Made by a program: the position numbers and the translations under genes
NCBI RefSeq assembly: GCF_020882245.1
Contig: NC_083600.1
Span: forward strand, 24,924,001-24,988,000
Length of the DNA: 64,000 nt
Direction: 5' to 3'
Source: Rhopalosiphum padi
Lineage: Eukaryota; Arthropoda; Insecta; Hemiptera; Aphididae
Notes under the pieces: model-generated
Database searches by the model: none
The model's input: the letters and a program-made list of their open reading frames with translations, nothing else
Told to the model about the DNA's origin: nothing
In this document: one piece after another, positions 1-12,077 of the stretch
How positions within the stretch are numbered: the stretch's first letter is position 1
How the letters are laid out: every line of letters begins with the position of its first letter

Positions 1-1378
1 AAGCTCCCTTATAAAAATATGAATAAAAAATACTCAACATATATTAATAAGGAATATAAATAGGAGATGCCTCATAAAATTTTGGACATTATTAATTGTT
101 TATTACTTATTGAATTTAATCTCTATAATGTAGTTGATGGGTAAATCTTTTGAAACTCACATTATAATGGTTAAAAACAGAATTTTCGGATGCAGAGAAA
201 ATAACTGACATGTCACTATGTCAGATATTGCCAAATGCACAATGTCAATGAATTGCCTGAAACAAAATCCATGTTTAGTTTAAATAATTAATGTATTTAA
301 CCATTTATATATTTTACTTATGTATTTTAAATAAATTACCTACATGTAATATGCTTTAGATAGAATAAATACAAACTAAGGTAAAAAATTCTTTCAACAA
401 ATAAATTATAATATAGTTGTGATTATAAAAAGTCATGTTATATTACTTTTTCATAAGTTACATAGATTATCAACATTTTTGAATTTATAATTTACTTTTA
501 TTAATTAATTAAATTATATTAACATAAAATATGTTTATTCAACTTATTTATATTTTATAATCATAGACCTATGCGTATAATATAATATGATAATCATTTA
601 CCCAAAATATTCTTGGTTACTTCCAGTGTTTGATATTTTAATGTTTTAGGGAAAGTTTCAATCTACATTTCAATTGTCATTATTTTTATTTTACATACAA
701 AGGAGCAAAGGATACTGTAAGTTTGTTACGAAATGTATTAGATTGTATTCTGATCAAACTAAAAGTATCCTATAGGATTCATATAATTGTAATTATATAT
801 TAATAAAAATAGGAAGACGTTTTTAGACAATATTATTTACCTATGTAGTAAAATTTTATAATTTATATTGAAAAACTAAAACATATAGGTTCTCATTAAG
901 CCTCTTTAACTTTTATAGCTGCTATGGATATTTTTTCTTATAGCTTACAAAATTATTACGTTTTAAACAAATTAAATGTGCCAACAGCATTGTTTAGTAC
1001 CAAAAATTTGCATGCTTGAATTCAAAATAAATCGATCCAGAATATTTCAATAAAACTTATTTCTAATATGAATATAAACACAAATTAATATTTCACAAAT
1101 AATCACAGTAACACATTTTATTTTAAAATATATATTCATAAATAAAAATTGTATACATGATTTTGTTTATAAATTAAAGTTATACAAAATTGAAATAAAA
1201 ACTTAGTACTAAAATATAATGTAGAAGAAATACAGAATAGAACAGGAAGAAAATATTACAATATAATATATCCATTTCAGAATCTACAAGATATTAATTT
1301 TTATAAATTTGTGCATAATATAATTAATAAAATATTAAATAAAATAATAAACTTGAATTCCATAAAAGTCCTTACGTT
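1..1378. other. 3' flank of RabGGTB, no gene seen
   Basis: Very AT-rich sequence beyond the RabGGTB stop codon. I see no coding exon, no tRNA-like fold and no clear transposon ends. On the minus strand an AATAAA hexamer lies at 1117-1122, about 260 bases past the stop, and could be the RabGGTB polyadenylation signal; in such AT-rich DNA this hexamer also occurs by chance. Confidence 0.4.
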
Positions 1379-4300
1379 TTAAGGCCGGGACAAAGTTTGA
1401 GGTTTTAATCCTAATCGGTTAATAACTGCTTTTGGCATGCAATAAGTAGGGTCTATTGGTAAAATTTTATCATATGACATTAATGATAATGCTGCAAGAC
1501 CAAAAAGAGTATGAAAAGGATCTGGTTCATCCCCAGGACGATCACTGAATCCACCTCCTTCATTATCCTGTTAATAGACCATAAATTATACTTAATATTT
1601 CCATAAATTATTTATAAATTAGTGAGATTTATAGATATAAATCTTTACTTGAGATGCTAAAATAAAAGTTTTTAATTCTTCTTTATCAATCCAATGGTCA
1701 CGTCCTAAAATGTTTAATGTTGAAAACACCCACCATGAATAACAAACGTCTGGTAATTTTTCAGGGCGTCCATTTAGTCCACCAGATGGTAATTGCCTTT
1801 CAGCTAACCACCAGCCCAATGTGTCAGCATCAACTAAATCTAGTCGTCCTATAAATTTTAATTATTATAAGCTTATATAACCAGAATGTTTCTAGTTTGG
1901 AAAATTTTTAAACTATACATTTATAACAAATCAAAAATTAATTAGTGTAAGTATAATCTTGTAAGATTACAAAAAATCAAAACATTTTATTTGCAGGTAA
2001 TAAAGCAATTAAAAAATTAAATCTTTAAGACTTTAAAGCTTACTAATTTAAAAGTCGTATGGTAATTGACAGTTAGGATTATCAATTATACGCCCTTTCC
2101 AATTTATTTTAATAATATAATTCCAGAAGGTGTAAATCTTGTACATTTTACCACAAATACAAAATGTATGAGTTATGAGAAACATATATTATGTTTATAC
2201 ATGAGAATTATTTGTAAATTGTGTAATACATAAATACATAATAATATGAATATATAGATGAGTTGATTGTATGAAAGCATTATTCAGAACTAAAATATGT
2301 GAACAAGTTTTTTGTAAAGAATGAGTGGTACATTAAAAGTTATTAAAAATAGTAAAATCAAGATTAGAAAGGAAATATTAAAAACAATAGTATTGAAATA
2401 GTACAGTGATTCTTAAAATCTTAACCCTTTCCCTGCTGAATTATTTTTTCCTAGTTCACAGCACTGTGCTGGGATTAAATTTTATTTTTAAATATTTTTT
2501 TTCATCTTGTTTTAAATATTGTTATAGTTCAAATAATAACTAACAATAAAAAAAAAAAAATGTTCTAGTAATTTTTTTAGCAGATATTAGTTAATTAAGT
2601 TAGTGATTGGTTCCCAAATAGTCAAAAATGAACTATTATTTTAGTTTATCAAATAATGACAATTTGGGAACCCTGGAATATCAAATAAATTATTTTGCTT
2701 ATAACTTTTTTAATATTTATCATATATATATTTTTTTATTGTCACTTTGGATTCGTCTAATTATTTACAATTTTATGATATTATCACATTCTCGATAACA
2801 GCTTTTATTGATTTTTAAAATTATAGGATGCGTATGTGCGTCCATAGCACACCAAAGTCGTTTACATTGGACGCATATATGCGTCCATAGCAATGAAAGG
2901 GTTAAGCTTTTTCAATCTAAACATTTGATACAATTTAATTTATCAATCATTAAAAATAATTGTAGTTAGATAATTATTAATTTAATGTAATACCTACTTT
3001 AAATTTGAATAAATAGGTTTTTAAATTTTAAAGAAACTAGTTAGGTACTTTTATTATTTTTTACAAACTAAAAAAAATTAAGAAATTTGAAGTATTAATT
3101 TTTATTCTAACTTTATAAATAAAGTAATAATAGTAATTAAACTTTGACTAGGTGAAAAAAATAATAAATTTGCACAGCTTTGTTTTAAACATATAATATA
3201 GAGTGGAATATTATATATCAGGATAACCTAACAATTTCATAATAAACTAGAAATTAAATTAGTTAAATTTTATTAATTATAGTTGTTTACTATTTTTATT
3301 TTTAGTTTATTTATACCGGCACAATAAAAACCATTTAAATGTTATAAAATGTGTGATAGAAAAGTACTTTACATTATTATTTTTTATAGTTACCGGCAAT
3401 AGATAATGATCCAACACAACAATAAATTAAACCACCATGACTTTCAGCTCCGGGTCGTGATCCAAAACCTCCATCAAAATTTTGGCAGCTTTTTATAAAC
3501 TCTACGGCTTTAACTAAATTAATCTCATTTAGTTTACCCTAGAAAAAACATTAATTTATCAAATATAACAAAATAATTAGAATTATTAAACAGTATTTAA
3601 TGTATTATTACTAAAAGTGATAAACATGCTAATGCACAAAATGAATAACGGGTATCTATTTCTCCCCATTTATCTCCAGTAAAACTGCCATCATCTTGTT
3701 GAAGTTTAGATACATACAACACAATCTTTTCAATTGGTAATTCCAATTCTCGATTAAGCAAACAAGCAATCTATGAAAAAAATGTAATATGCATGAAAAT
3801 ATGGTAGGTAGTAGGTACTTAGGTATTATTTGTATTAAATAATGCTAACTTGAACCGCGCTGAGTGTATACAATAAATGTGGATCATGACCAGGGGCTGG
3901 TGAATATCCGCCACAACTATGTTCACAACTTTTAATATATTCAAATATTTCATCTTCTTTTGGTATTTTTCCATCATTGATTAGATATAATGCAGTTAAA
4001 CCCCAGTACATACCAGACATACGGAGAAATTCCATCATACTACTTTCCTGTAAAATTAAAATAAATTTTTCTTTAACAATATTACAATAAATTCTTAGAG
4101 TTAAAATACAGAGTATAAATATTTACATATTGATGTCTTTCTTTGCCAAATGATTGTAAAAAATCGATATGTTTCTTTAAAATCCATGTTTTGCTTGTGT
4201 TATCCAATTTCACATCTTTTTGTAACTATAATTAAATAAATAAAAAAAAATACAAATAAAAATAATTATAAATAATAGGTATATTATTATGTTAATATAA

Positions 4301-4585
4301 AAATATTATAATATAACAGAACTATTCAATAAAACATCAAAATAATAAAATTGACAAAAAACAGAATATACATATTTTATATTTTTTTCTTAGTCTATAT
4401 TTTAAATTCACAGCTCAACATTTATTTATATATCAATTTATATGATTATAATTACCTATAAATTAATATTATTGATAAATTGTAGGTACACATAAATAAA
4501 GAAAATAAAGTTATAAGCAATTTACATTCAATCATATTTATGTAAAATTCAATCCAATAAAAAAATAATAGTAGGTACTTACCAT
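1379..4585 (-). CDS. RABGGTB: Rab geranylgeranyltransferase subunit beta (type II), complete, 7 exons
   Basis: Catalytic beta subunit of Rab geranylgeranyltransferase. With the alpha subunit and Rab escort protein it attaches geranylgeranyl groups to C-terminal cysteines of Rab GTPases in the cytosol. Coding exons, in minus-strand order: 4583-4585, 4127-4225, 3850-4047, 3612-3770, 3394-3538, 1649-1848, 1379-1567. All junctions are GT-AG and in phase, giving 330 residues, close to the roughly 331 of the mammalian protein. Visible family marks are YWGLTALYL, GHDPHLLYTLSAVQ, GSFTGDKWGEIDTRYSFCALA, QLPSGGLNGRPEKLPDVCYS and GDEPDPFHTLFGLAALSL. The Asp and Cys of PDVCYSWW and the His of DPFHT match the family zinc ligands. 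The start was chosen because an in-frame TAG lies four codons upstream of the ATG and the next exon begins LQKDVK, like the mammalian N-terminus. It is divergent from Unc-89. Confidence 0.95.
1849..3393 (-). other. RabGGTB intron 5 (1.5 kb)
   Basis: Intron between the RabGGTB exons 3394-3538 and 1649-1848. It joins codons in phase 1 (GCC G|GA CGA). Apart from the piggyBac-like element at 2425-2901 it appears to be unstructured AT-rich sequence. Confidence 0.85.
2425..2901. mobile_element. piggyBac-like MITE with TTAA target duplication
   Basis: A 477-bp non-autonomous element inside a RabGGTB intron. TTAA at 2421-2424 and at 2902-2905 flank it. The ends read CCCTTTCCCTGCTGA on the left and, reverse complemented, CCCTTTCATTGCTATGG on the right. 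TTAA duplications with CCC...GGG termini are the hallmark of piggyBac transposition. The right third repeats a TGCGTCCATAGCA motif twice. There is no transposase reading frame, so movement would have depended on an enzyme made elsewhere. Confidence 0.75.
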
Positions 4586-7500
4586 TTTTTTTTCTAGTTT
4601 TTAGACCTTGATACTTTGTAAAATGTAAAAAATTATAAGTAAACCAAATAATGTAATTTAATAATAATTAATATAACAATATATTATTATATTATTAAAA
4701 ACATATTATATTACTTGATATAAAAAATTTTTTGTTTATTTTGAGGTATTAATAATGATTTTAGAAATACGAATAACTATTAAACCCAGGTCCTATAATC
4801 TATTATAATAAAATATAATTGATAACTTTTGAAAACTTATCAGTTATCACTAATTATTAGTTATTATTTATCAGTAATTATTGCCATCACCACGAAATAC
4901 ATAATATTATTAAACATTATAATCCGTGATCTATTCTGTCTTCTCTAATCTAATGTTTTTTTAATAATTATTATTGTTATCCACGGTCTTAGAAGATCTT
5001 CTAAGACCGTGTTGTTATCTATTTCAGTGTACCTATCTCACAAAGATTTTAAACCGTACTTATACCATAAAGCTAACCATTATGATAGTGAGCCGAAAAA
5101 ATTAAATCTTAACTGCCACCGCGAGCGCTGCCTACTCGATTATAATATACAATATACCTACTATTCGTATGGCATTTTGCCATATTTATAATGCATTTAT
5201 ATAATATTTCTGAATAATTTATTCCTTTACATACATGTATTTACGAACGTTCTGTATTTCTGTACCAAATAGAATAGGTACTTACTTGAAAGAATAAAAA
5301 GTTTCACATTCAATTTAATAATGTACCTATTATTCAAACTTAATATTTATAATTTCAGTCAATTTTTCTTAAAAAAATTTAGTATGTCAAGGATTGTGTA
5401 ATAACTAATAATACAGTAAATGAGCAAAAAGTAAAAATTACTTTTCGTATTTTCAACGACAGGCAAATTACTGAGTAGAATGAAGAAAACTAATTCTAAA
5501 TTTCAAGAAGAAAGAAATTTAATTTAACTATTAAAGCTAATAATATAGACGGGAACCTAAACTACTAAAAAAAACAACTATTTTGTTGTTGTTTTAGAGT
5601 CGTAGACTGTCGAGTTACAAGCTGAATATAATAAAAAATAACTTAATAAAACTTTCCTTTAGATTTTTTAACAAGACAGTTATATTTTTTGTTTCAAAAA
5701 AATATATTTATATTAGTCAAAGTGAATAACTCGAGTTAATTTAAATAAATATATAGGTTATAGCTATAAGATCATAATGTCACTATTATAAGTCTATAGT
5801 GTAGTATAGTCTGTAGTATTACAAATTCTACCAAATCAAAAAACGAGGAAGCGCTATAAATTATAATTTCTAGGACTAAATAAAATAACACTTACATAGT
5901 TACATTACGTAAAATATTGTAACTTTTAGTAATACTTATTATAAGTATACCTAATACCTAAAGTACCGATGATTTTATAGAATACAGCATACAGATATAT
6001 TAATATAAGAAATTATTATAAATAATCAATAATATTATTTAATATACCGTGAAATGGGATGATTTGCAACAATTTTTGAGTTTTATCCAACTTTGAACTT
6101 AATTTAAAAATCAAGCATTTATACTACTGTTAAGAAAAATATTTTTTTAGAATTCTTCTTACTTTGTTAATCATTATAAGTATAATTCAGAAATATAACT
6201 TATTAACTTTTTTTATTATATATTTTTATATGACTGTTGCAATTAACCTTTGAATGGGATTATGAATTGAAACACAAAATAATTTTGCTTTTTTAAAAAT
6301 AGTACATTTTTCAAATTCATTGGTATAATTTTTAATTTTTTTCTGATTATTTTAGACAACACTCAATAAGCATCTCAAGTATTATAAACATAAAAATATC
6401 ACAAATAAAATTACAGTCTTTGAAATCACTTTATTATTTAATAAATTATAACTGATGAACCTCCTAATCACCATATATTTATATATGAAAGTATGTAATA
6501 TAACAAAATTACATTTAATCATCGTAATACGACAAATTTAAAAAATTTCAGTCCTTGAATTTACATAATTATTATATAAATTAAAAAAAAAACAAGTTAA
6601 AAAATGTAACGCTCTTCTGTAAATTTCAGAAAAATTGGCAATGTTTTCTAACCAGAAAAAAAAATTATTGTGATAGTGACATTTTAACAATATTAACGGA
6701 GCTAGGATTTTGGAAGTAATAAAATGAGTAAATTCATAAATGTGGACGAAATATTTTTCTGGGGAAAATTAGTTTTCTAACTAGATTTGTTGAATGGTTT
6801 TCCGTATTCAATGATATTTTATCATTGAATTCAAATTTAACATATCCAACACAGTTATCTACTCAATGTCTATATATAGTTACTGTATAGCACAGCGGTA
6901 CCCACTTACAGCTTTTTCACTTTTATCCTTCGGGCTTAAATCTTAAATGTACCAACTATAACCAATTTGTTACCAGAAACCATCACCTTTGAATTGAAGA
7001 TTAAAAGATTCCAGTAGATATATTAGTATGTAAATATTAAAGACGTATAGTAGAATATATTATCTATGGGTATCAGTTGCGTTACATATAGATTATATTG
7101 ATCCCACATTGGTTTATGATTGAAAAAATGTTATTGATTGTTCGCCAACAAAATTTCAATGTCCTTATTCAAATTTAATTTAATTTTACAATATATGTGT
7201 GATGTATATGTTTGTACATGTGTAAATATAATACATAATGTATACGGAAGATGAAGGCAGGTGAACATGTAGATTGCATAGTATTCAATATAACCTACAC
7301 CCACTGACCTAGTAATATTATTTTTAGAAGACAAACCATAACATGATTCTTGGCTTTAAAAATCAAGGATAAACTCCATAATCATACAAATAAAAATATG
7401 TATAAACGTAAACACAAGATAAATAGATAAAATATGATTATCGTCCAACGGAGATAATAAATGATAGATAGATATAAAAATAAGACAATGAATAATCTTC

Positions 7501-8895
7501 GGAAAAATGTACATATTAAATTAAAAGTCTAAACAGTTAAAAATACAATCTAATAATGAAAAAAATTTAATTCGTGATTTAAAATTACAACCAATTATTG
7601 TTTGAATAAATATTATGGTAATAATACTAATCTTATTAGTTATTTTAGATATAGAGTTATACAAACAAATTTAGTAAAATAGTATAAGACTATTACTTTT
7701 ATTGTTAATTGAATAATGAAAAATGTGTACTTGTGTACAGTTTATTAATTTCAGTTTAACATACGAAAATAATAATTTAATAATTTATTAAATAGGTAGG
7801 TAGGTATAGGTATTACATATTCTACTGTAAACTATAAAGCAGAAATGGTCTACAAAACGATTTTTGATTATTAATGACCTATTTTTTTTGGTCGATCGTG
7901 ACAACCTAAAAAACTCAGAAATCGACCACAAGGCTATAAACCCTACTTTAAGGTACCTAGAAAAATTGTGATAAGTATGGGATTTTATCATCTGCATGAG
8001 ATGGATAATTAAATAATCGTACATATAGATAATTTGGAAACCGTTTTATTTAAATAAACCTCATCATAAGCGTGAGTAAATGATAAGTTTGAGACAATAC
8101 TGCAGTAGCTACTAGCTACACTAGCTTGGAGCTCCAGTGGTCCGGGTTCCTTCTGAATTTTTTTCCAGCATGGCCTTGAGGTGAGACAGCGATCTTTGAA
8201 ATTAATCCTCACACAAAATTATGGATGTGGTTATATTTATATTTAAACCATATTAGGTATATATATTGATTTATACGATTATAGCCTATAGGTTTATCTA
8301 AAAACAAACATGAAAACATCACAAACATATTTAATATGTGTTCTTTTTAAAAATAAGAAAATATAATAATAATTATATAATAGTACAATATTATTTTATT
8401 ATTCCATTTGTATAATTCCTATTATTTGAAATGTTTTTAAAAAAATGTTAAATACTTTGATAGAAAATTTAAGAGCGAAAAACTTTGCAAAGGAAGCAGT
8501 TGCTTTGATAGTTGCTCCCGTGTGCGCACGCTTATGAGGTTACCTTTTTGAAGGTAATAAAATAACACTAAATAAACAGCTAAATATAATACAATATGTT
8601 AAAGCGCAATATATATATTTTTAATATATCTTACAGGATAAAAATTTAAATGTAAATGAAGTTATCGTAATTATTAATTAGTCTTAGATTCTGAGCAAGC
8701 AAGAAATAAATTGGTTTTATAAAGAAATTTGAATGTTTTTATATGTTTTAATAATTTTATCATTATTTTATTCTACATTATTTTATAATAAATTTATATT
8801 TGTGTACACTTATATGTTATAATTTATGTTATTATAATTTTCAGTCTTATTTTTATTTTAAGCAAATATTATAAAATAGGTAATTAACAAACAGC
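4586..8895. other. Intergenic region upstream of RabGGTB
   Basis: Presumed RabGGTB 5' untranslated region and promoter followed by gene-free AT-rich sequence. The only marked structure I see is the palindrome at 4982-5011. Reading frames here are short, of biased composition, lack splice context and resemble no family, so I do not call genes. A slightly GC-richer patch at about 8090-8200 is unexplained. Confidence 0.5.
4982..5011. repeat. 30-bp perfect palindrome
   Basis: The sequence from 4982 to 5011 equals its own reverse complement over all 30 bases, with 15-base arms CACGGTCTTAGAAGA and no spacer. It lies about 400 bp upstream of the RabGGTB start codon. A related but imperfect string (CACCGTCTTCAGAAGATCTT) occurs near 15130. 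It could be a foldback remnant, a dimeric protein-binding site or the core of a small inverted-repeat element. Confidence 0.9.
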
Positions 8896-9061
8896 CAGGG
8901 GCGTATTTAGAAATGCCTTAAGAAGGAAGAGCATAAACAAAAATTTCAAATTTGCGTACATGGGGTGTAGAGTTGTAAAATATCTCATGTAATAAAAATA
9001 AGTATAAAATACGGTGGATGGGGGGGAGGGGTCACGTCCCTCTCCTTTAAATACGCCCCTG
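8896..9061. mobile_element. Small MITE with CAGGGGCGTATTTA termini
   Basis: A 166-bp element begins CAGGGGCGTATTTAG and ends with the inverse, TTAAATACGCCCCTG. The interior has a G-run near 9017-9031. CAGGGGCG ends resemble those of hAT-type MITEs, but I do not see a clean 8-bp target duplication, so the superfamily is uncertain. There is no coding capacity. A relative with CAGTGCCGTATATA ends lies at 19378-19534. Confidence 0.6.
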
Positions 9062-9396
9062 CTGAAATAGCAGACAAAAATCTGGTAATTGGACCAGACA
9101 GTTAAACTGGTAAATAAAATTTGCATGTGTAAGTATGAAAGTAAATCTCTGATATTATGATTATTTGGAAAATATTGGGTAAAGTGAAAACTATAAGCCA
9201 TAATTATTATGTATTTTATTATCTTAAATATTAACTATCAAATTTAAAAAAAAAATATGTTAGTCGTAGAACTGTTAAATAAAATAAAATAAGTAATTAC
9301 AATGTATAAAATAAAATATAATAAAATGTAATCTGTAAATTTTTATAAATCTTATATATTTACTTATAGGAATTTTGATTTCGGAGTATAAAAATA

Positions 9397-9852
9397 CAGT
9401 AGTCCCGGGACTAGAGTTTTGACGGATAATCGAAAATACGATTAAGCGAGCAACAAAAAATATTTTAAACATACATACATATTATTTATTATTTTTTTAT
9501 AGTAATATTATGACATACATATTGATACACACAAAGAGACTAAAAACGCGAACGGTCAAGCGAACGAACACACGTGTAATATATAACTAACTGACTTTTC
9601 AGAAACAAAATGTGATCACTATCGCAATTAAATGTTTTTATCTCACCAATAAAATATATATATACATATCCATCGCTTATCTAGTTATCTAGTAGAAATT
9701 TCCGGAAAGTTTCGGATTACATATATTATATTATTATTTATAACCTACTCATAGGTACACAAGGCGATAAGATTTTACTGCAATGCGTAAGTATAGTTCG
9801 TGCAAGTGTAGCTTGACGGTTAATCATGGGACGGATAATCGAGGTTCTACTG
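9397..9852. mobile_element. pogo/Tigger-like MITE, copy 1
   Basis: A 456-bp element flanked by TA on both sides. The left end starts CAGTAGTCCCGGGACTAG and continues into a GACGGATAATCG motif. The right end, reverse complemented, reads CAGTAGAACCTCGATTATCC. TA target sites with CAGTAGAACCTCGATTATCCG-type ends are typical of pogo/Tigger members of the Tc1/mariner superfamily. It is non-coding, and its left end has diverged more than its right. Confidence 0.65.
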
Positions 9853-10030
9853 TAATCCTATAATATACATTAGAAGTTCATTGAATGTGCTATTCTATAA
9901 CTCATTATTTTTTTTATTACTCCATGTTTTTGTGTATACCTTTCAATTACCATTTAAAAAGAATTATAAGAAATCTTAAATGTTATCAAGAATTTTATTT
10001 TGTAATACTCGTATTAACAAATTTTAACTA

Positions 10031-10472
10031 CGGTGAACCTCGATTATCCGAACCTCCGTTATACGAACCCTCTATTATCCGAACTGCAATAAATTAGCGT
10101 ATCCAAACATAGTTAGTCAAAAACTCAAAACGGGTTAAGATATTTCGGGTTACGGGTTTTGGGTTTGAAACCAGTGAACATTTTTAGCAGGTTTCGGGTT
10201 TCGGGTTCACCACCGGGTAAATTTAAAAAAATATAATAAGCATTATATTATGTTCCTATTTGTATTTAATGTATTTCTAATAATGTAATGTATGTAATTC
10301 TAATAAAATATTAATAATAATAATAAATATGTATGTACCAGGTACATTGTACCTAAACATAATACAAAATATTTAACTGTTTAAAAAAAAATTTTTTTTT
10401 TTAATTTCCAATATCTGAACATTCCGGAATTAGGTATGGTCCCAATTAGTTCGGATAATCGAGGTTCTGCTG
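10031..10472. mobile_element. pogo/Tigger-like MITE, copy 2
   Basis: A 442-bp element flanked by TA (10029-10030 and 10473-10474). Left end CGGTGAACCTCGATTATCCG; right end, reverse complemented, CAGCAGAACCTCGATTATCC. The inner 18 bases of the ends match exactly. The motif is repeated at subterminal positions on the left as CCGTTATACGAA and CTATTATCCGAA. It lies 178 bp from copy 1, so the two may be separate insertions or parts of one larger composite. Confidence 0.75.
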
Positions 10473-10515
10473 TATTGTGATTACAGAAACTTCTTTTACC
10501 TGATTAACCGATAGG

Positions 10516-10683
10516 CATCATGGGCATAACTATAGGATTTAATAGTTACATGGGATAGAGTTCTAAAAAACCAAAGTTAAAAATAATTTGAAGGCTAATT
10601 GAGGCTAAAAAATAAACCTTATAGGGAGGATAAATACAAATACATGGGGGCAAAGCCCCCCTTCACCCCCTAGTTACGCCGAT
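10516..10683. mobile_element. Short MITE with a probable 7-9 bp target duplication
   Basis: CCGATAGGC occurs just before GCATCATGGGCATAACTA on the left and again directly after TAGTTACGCCGATG on the right. The ends are imperfect inverted repeats (CATCATGGGCATAACTA against CATCGGCGTAACTA). The interior has the GGGGGCAAAGCCCCCC hairpin seen in small aphid MITEs. No coding sequence. The superfamily is unclear: an 8-bp duplication would suggest hAT and a 9-bp one Mutator. Confidence 0.5.
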
Positions 10684-10859
10684 GCCGATAGGCTGATGAT
10701 GCTCTGCGTGTGAATAGTACTATTCTCCTGCTGCCATCGTATTTAATTGGGTTAAAATAGCGTAATGCATACAATAAACATAATACACATACACACCACA
10801 CATCGAGCGATTGAAGATTATGTTGTATAAACTTGCAAAATATACACAAATAATAAAAG

Positions 10860-10975
10860 TATAGTCTCGTTTGCTGATCCAATTCTCGGTCCGGATTTTT
10901 GCACGCACCCGCCAGCCTGTGTTTGCGTTATACTGATGAGCTTTATTTCTCCAGAGAGGAGCTTAGTTGGTCTGT
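10860..10975. other. Unexplained GC-richer island
   Basis: Roughly 115 bp with far higher GC than the surroundings, including the hairpin-like pair GAGCTTTATTTCTCC and GAGAGGAGCTTAG. I could not assign it to a spliceosomal or nucleolar RNA, tRNA, transposon end or exon. It may be a degraded repeat or a small non-coding RNA. Confidence 0.3.
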
Positions 10976-12016
10976 GATTACAAGAATTTATACAACTTAT
11001 ACTTATCACTTTTCTATTAGAAAACATAGATTGGAGGCAATAAAAAAACATGTTTATATTTCCAAAATATATTTTTGAGATATTTAAAGTTAGGTAATTG
11101 GGTATCTATATAAATAGTTAGAATATGATTGAGTATATTCATGAGTACATATTGTATACTAAAATTCTCACTTATCAGTTTAAAAGGAAATAGTGTCTAT
11201 TGATGTTTCCTTCCCTCGTGTTTTTAAGTTTCGTACAAGTGTTAACTAATTTAGTTATTGTATATATAAAAAAATTACATTTGCATTTTTTGATTTTGGT
11301 TAAAAGTTAGAATAACATATTATATAATTATTTTTTTTTACGTAGTAGGTACCTATATGTATATATATAGGTATTAATATGTATTATATTTTCTTTAGGA
11401 TATTATTTTTCGAGATTATGTATAGTACTATATATATATTATAATTTAATATAAATTATTTGAAAATAATCTACTATGATCATTATTTTATTATTTGAGT
11501 ATATGTCTACTTTAAATTGTAGTACCTATAATTTAAATATTATATATATCTATAATGTGGAATACTCGTAAACGAATGATTGCGTATATTACATACTACT
11601 GTTGTCATTTTGTTTGTTTTTTTAGTAATAAATATAGATATATAAATTACAAAAAACGTATAATAAATGTCAAACTATTATATATACACATTTAAATGAT
11701 ATTGATTGAAGAACAAGACGTTTTTAAACGAACATATTCACGTATAAAATCTAAATTTGTCAGGTTAATATTGGCCAACGTTTGGCTTCGTACCAAAATA
11801 TTTCAATTCGCCCTCATTTGCTATTAGCACCACTCAATCGTCGACCGCTGCTCAAAAACGCAATATTCCGCGAAATAAACTTATAAACATTTCAAAATTT
11901 ATTAGGTATTATATTGATAATTTATTTAGATAAACATATCTGTTTATACACGTAAATATTTTGTTTAATTTAATGTAAAATTGTTATTGAGTTTATTTAT
12001 ATTTTTAGTTTTTGTC

Positions 12017-12077
12017 AGTATTAGTGAGTGTAATGTGAACAGCTTTTGAACATATTTTTTTCAAGACGCCTCACTCG
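12017..12077 (+). promoter_or_regulatory. Possible distal Unc-89 promoter and non-coding first exon
   Basis: An arthropod initiator-like TCAGT at 12015-12019 is followed 60 bases later by a splice donor (CACTCG|GTATGT) at 12078. A patch of higher GC at about 11770-11880 precedes it. If this is a transcript start it could feed the small exon at 16987-17034, whose acceptor shows that an upstream exon must exist. This is inference from motifs only. Confidence 0.25.

Noticed and set aside
8884..9201. 105-codon minus-strand frame
   Set aside because: It crosses the MITE at 8896-9061, and its composition (Phe/Tyr/Leu runs) is that of translated AT-rich DNA.
10930..10975. Hammerhead ribozyme or C/D snoRNA suggested by CTGATGAG
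   Set aside because: No CGAAA half of a hammerhead core and no convincing D box at proper spacing.
9885..11051. Several open frames of 60-77 codons on both strands
   Set aside because: They overlap transposon ends or low-complexity sequence, have no splice sites, resemble no family and overlap one another.
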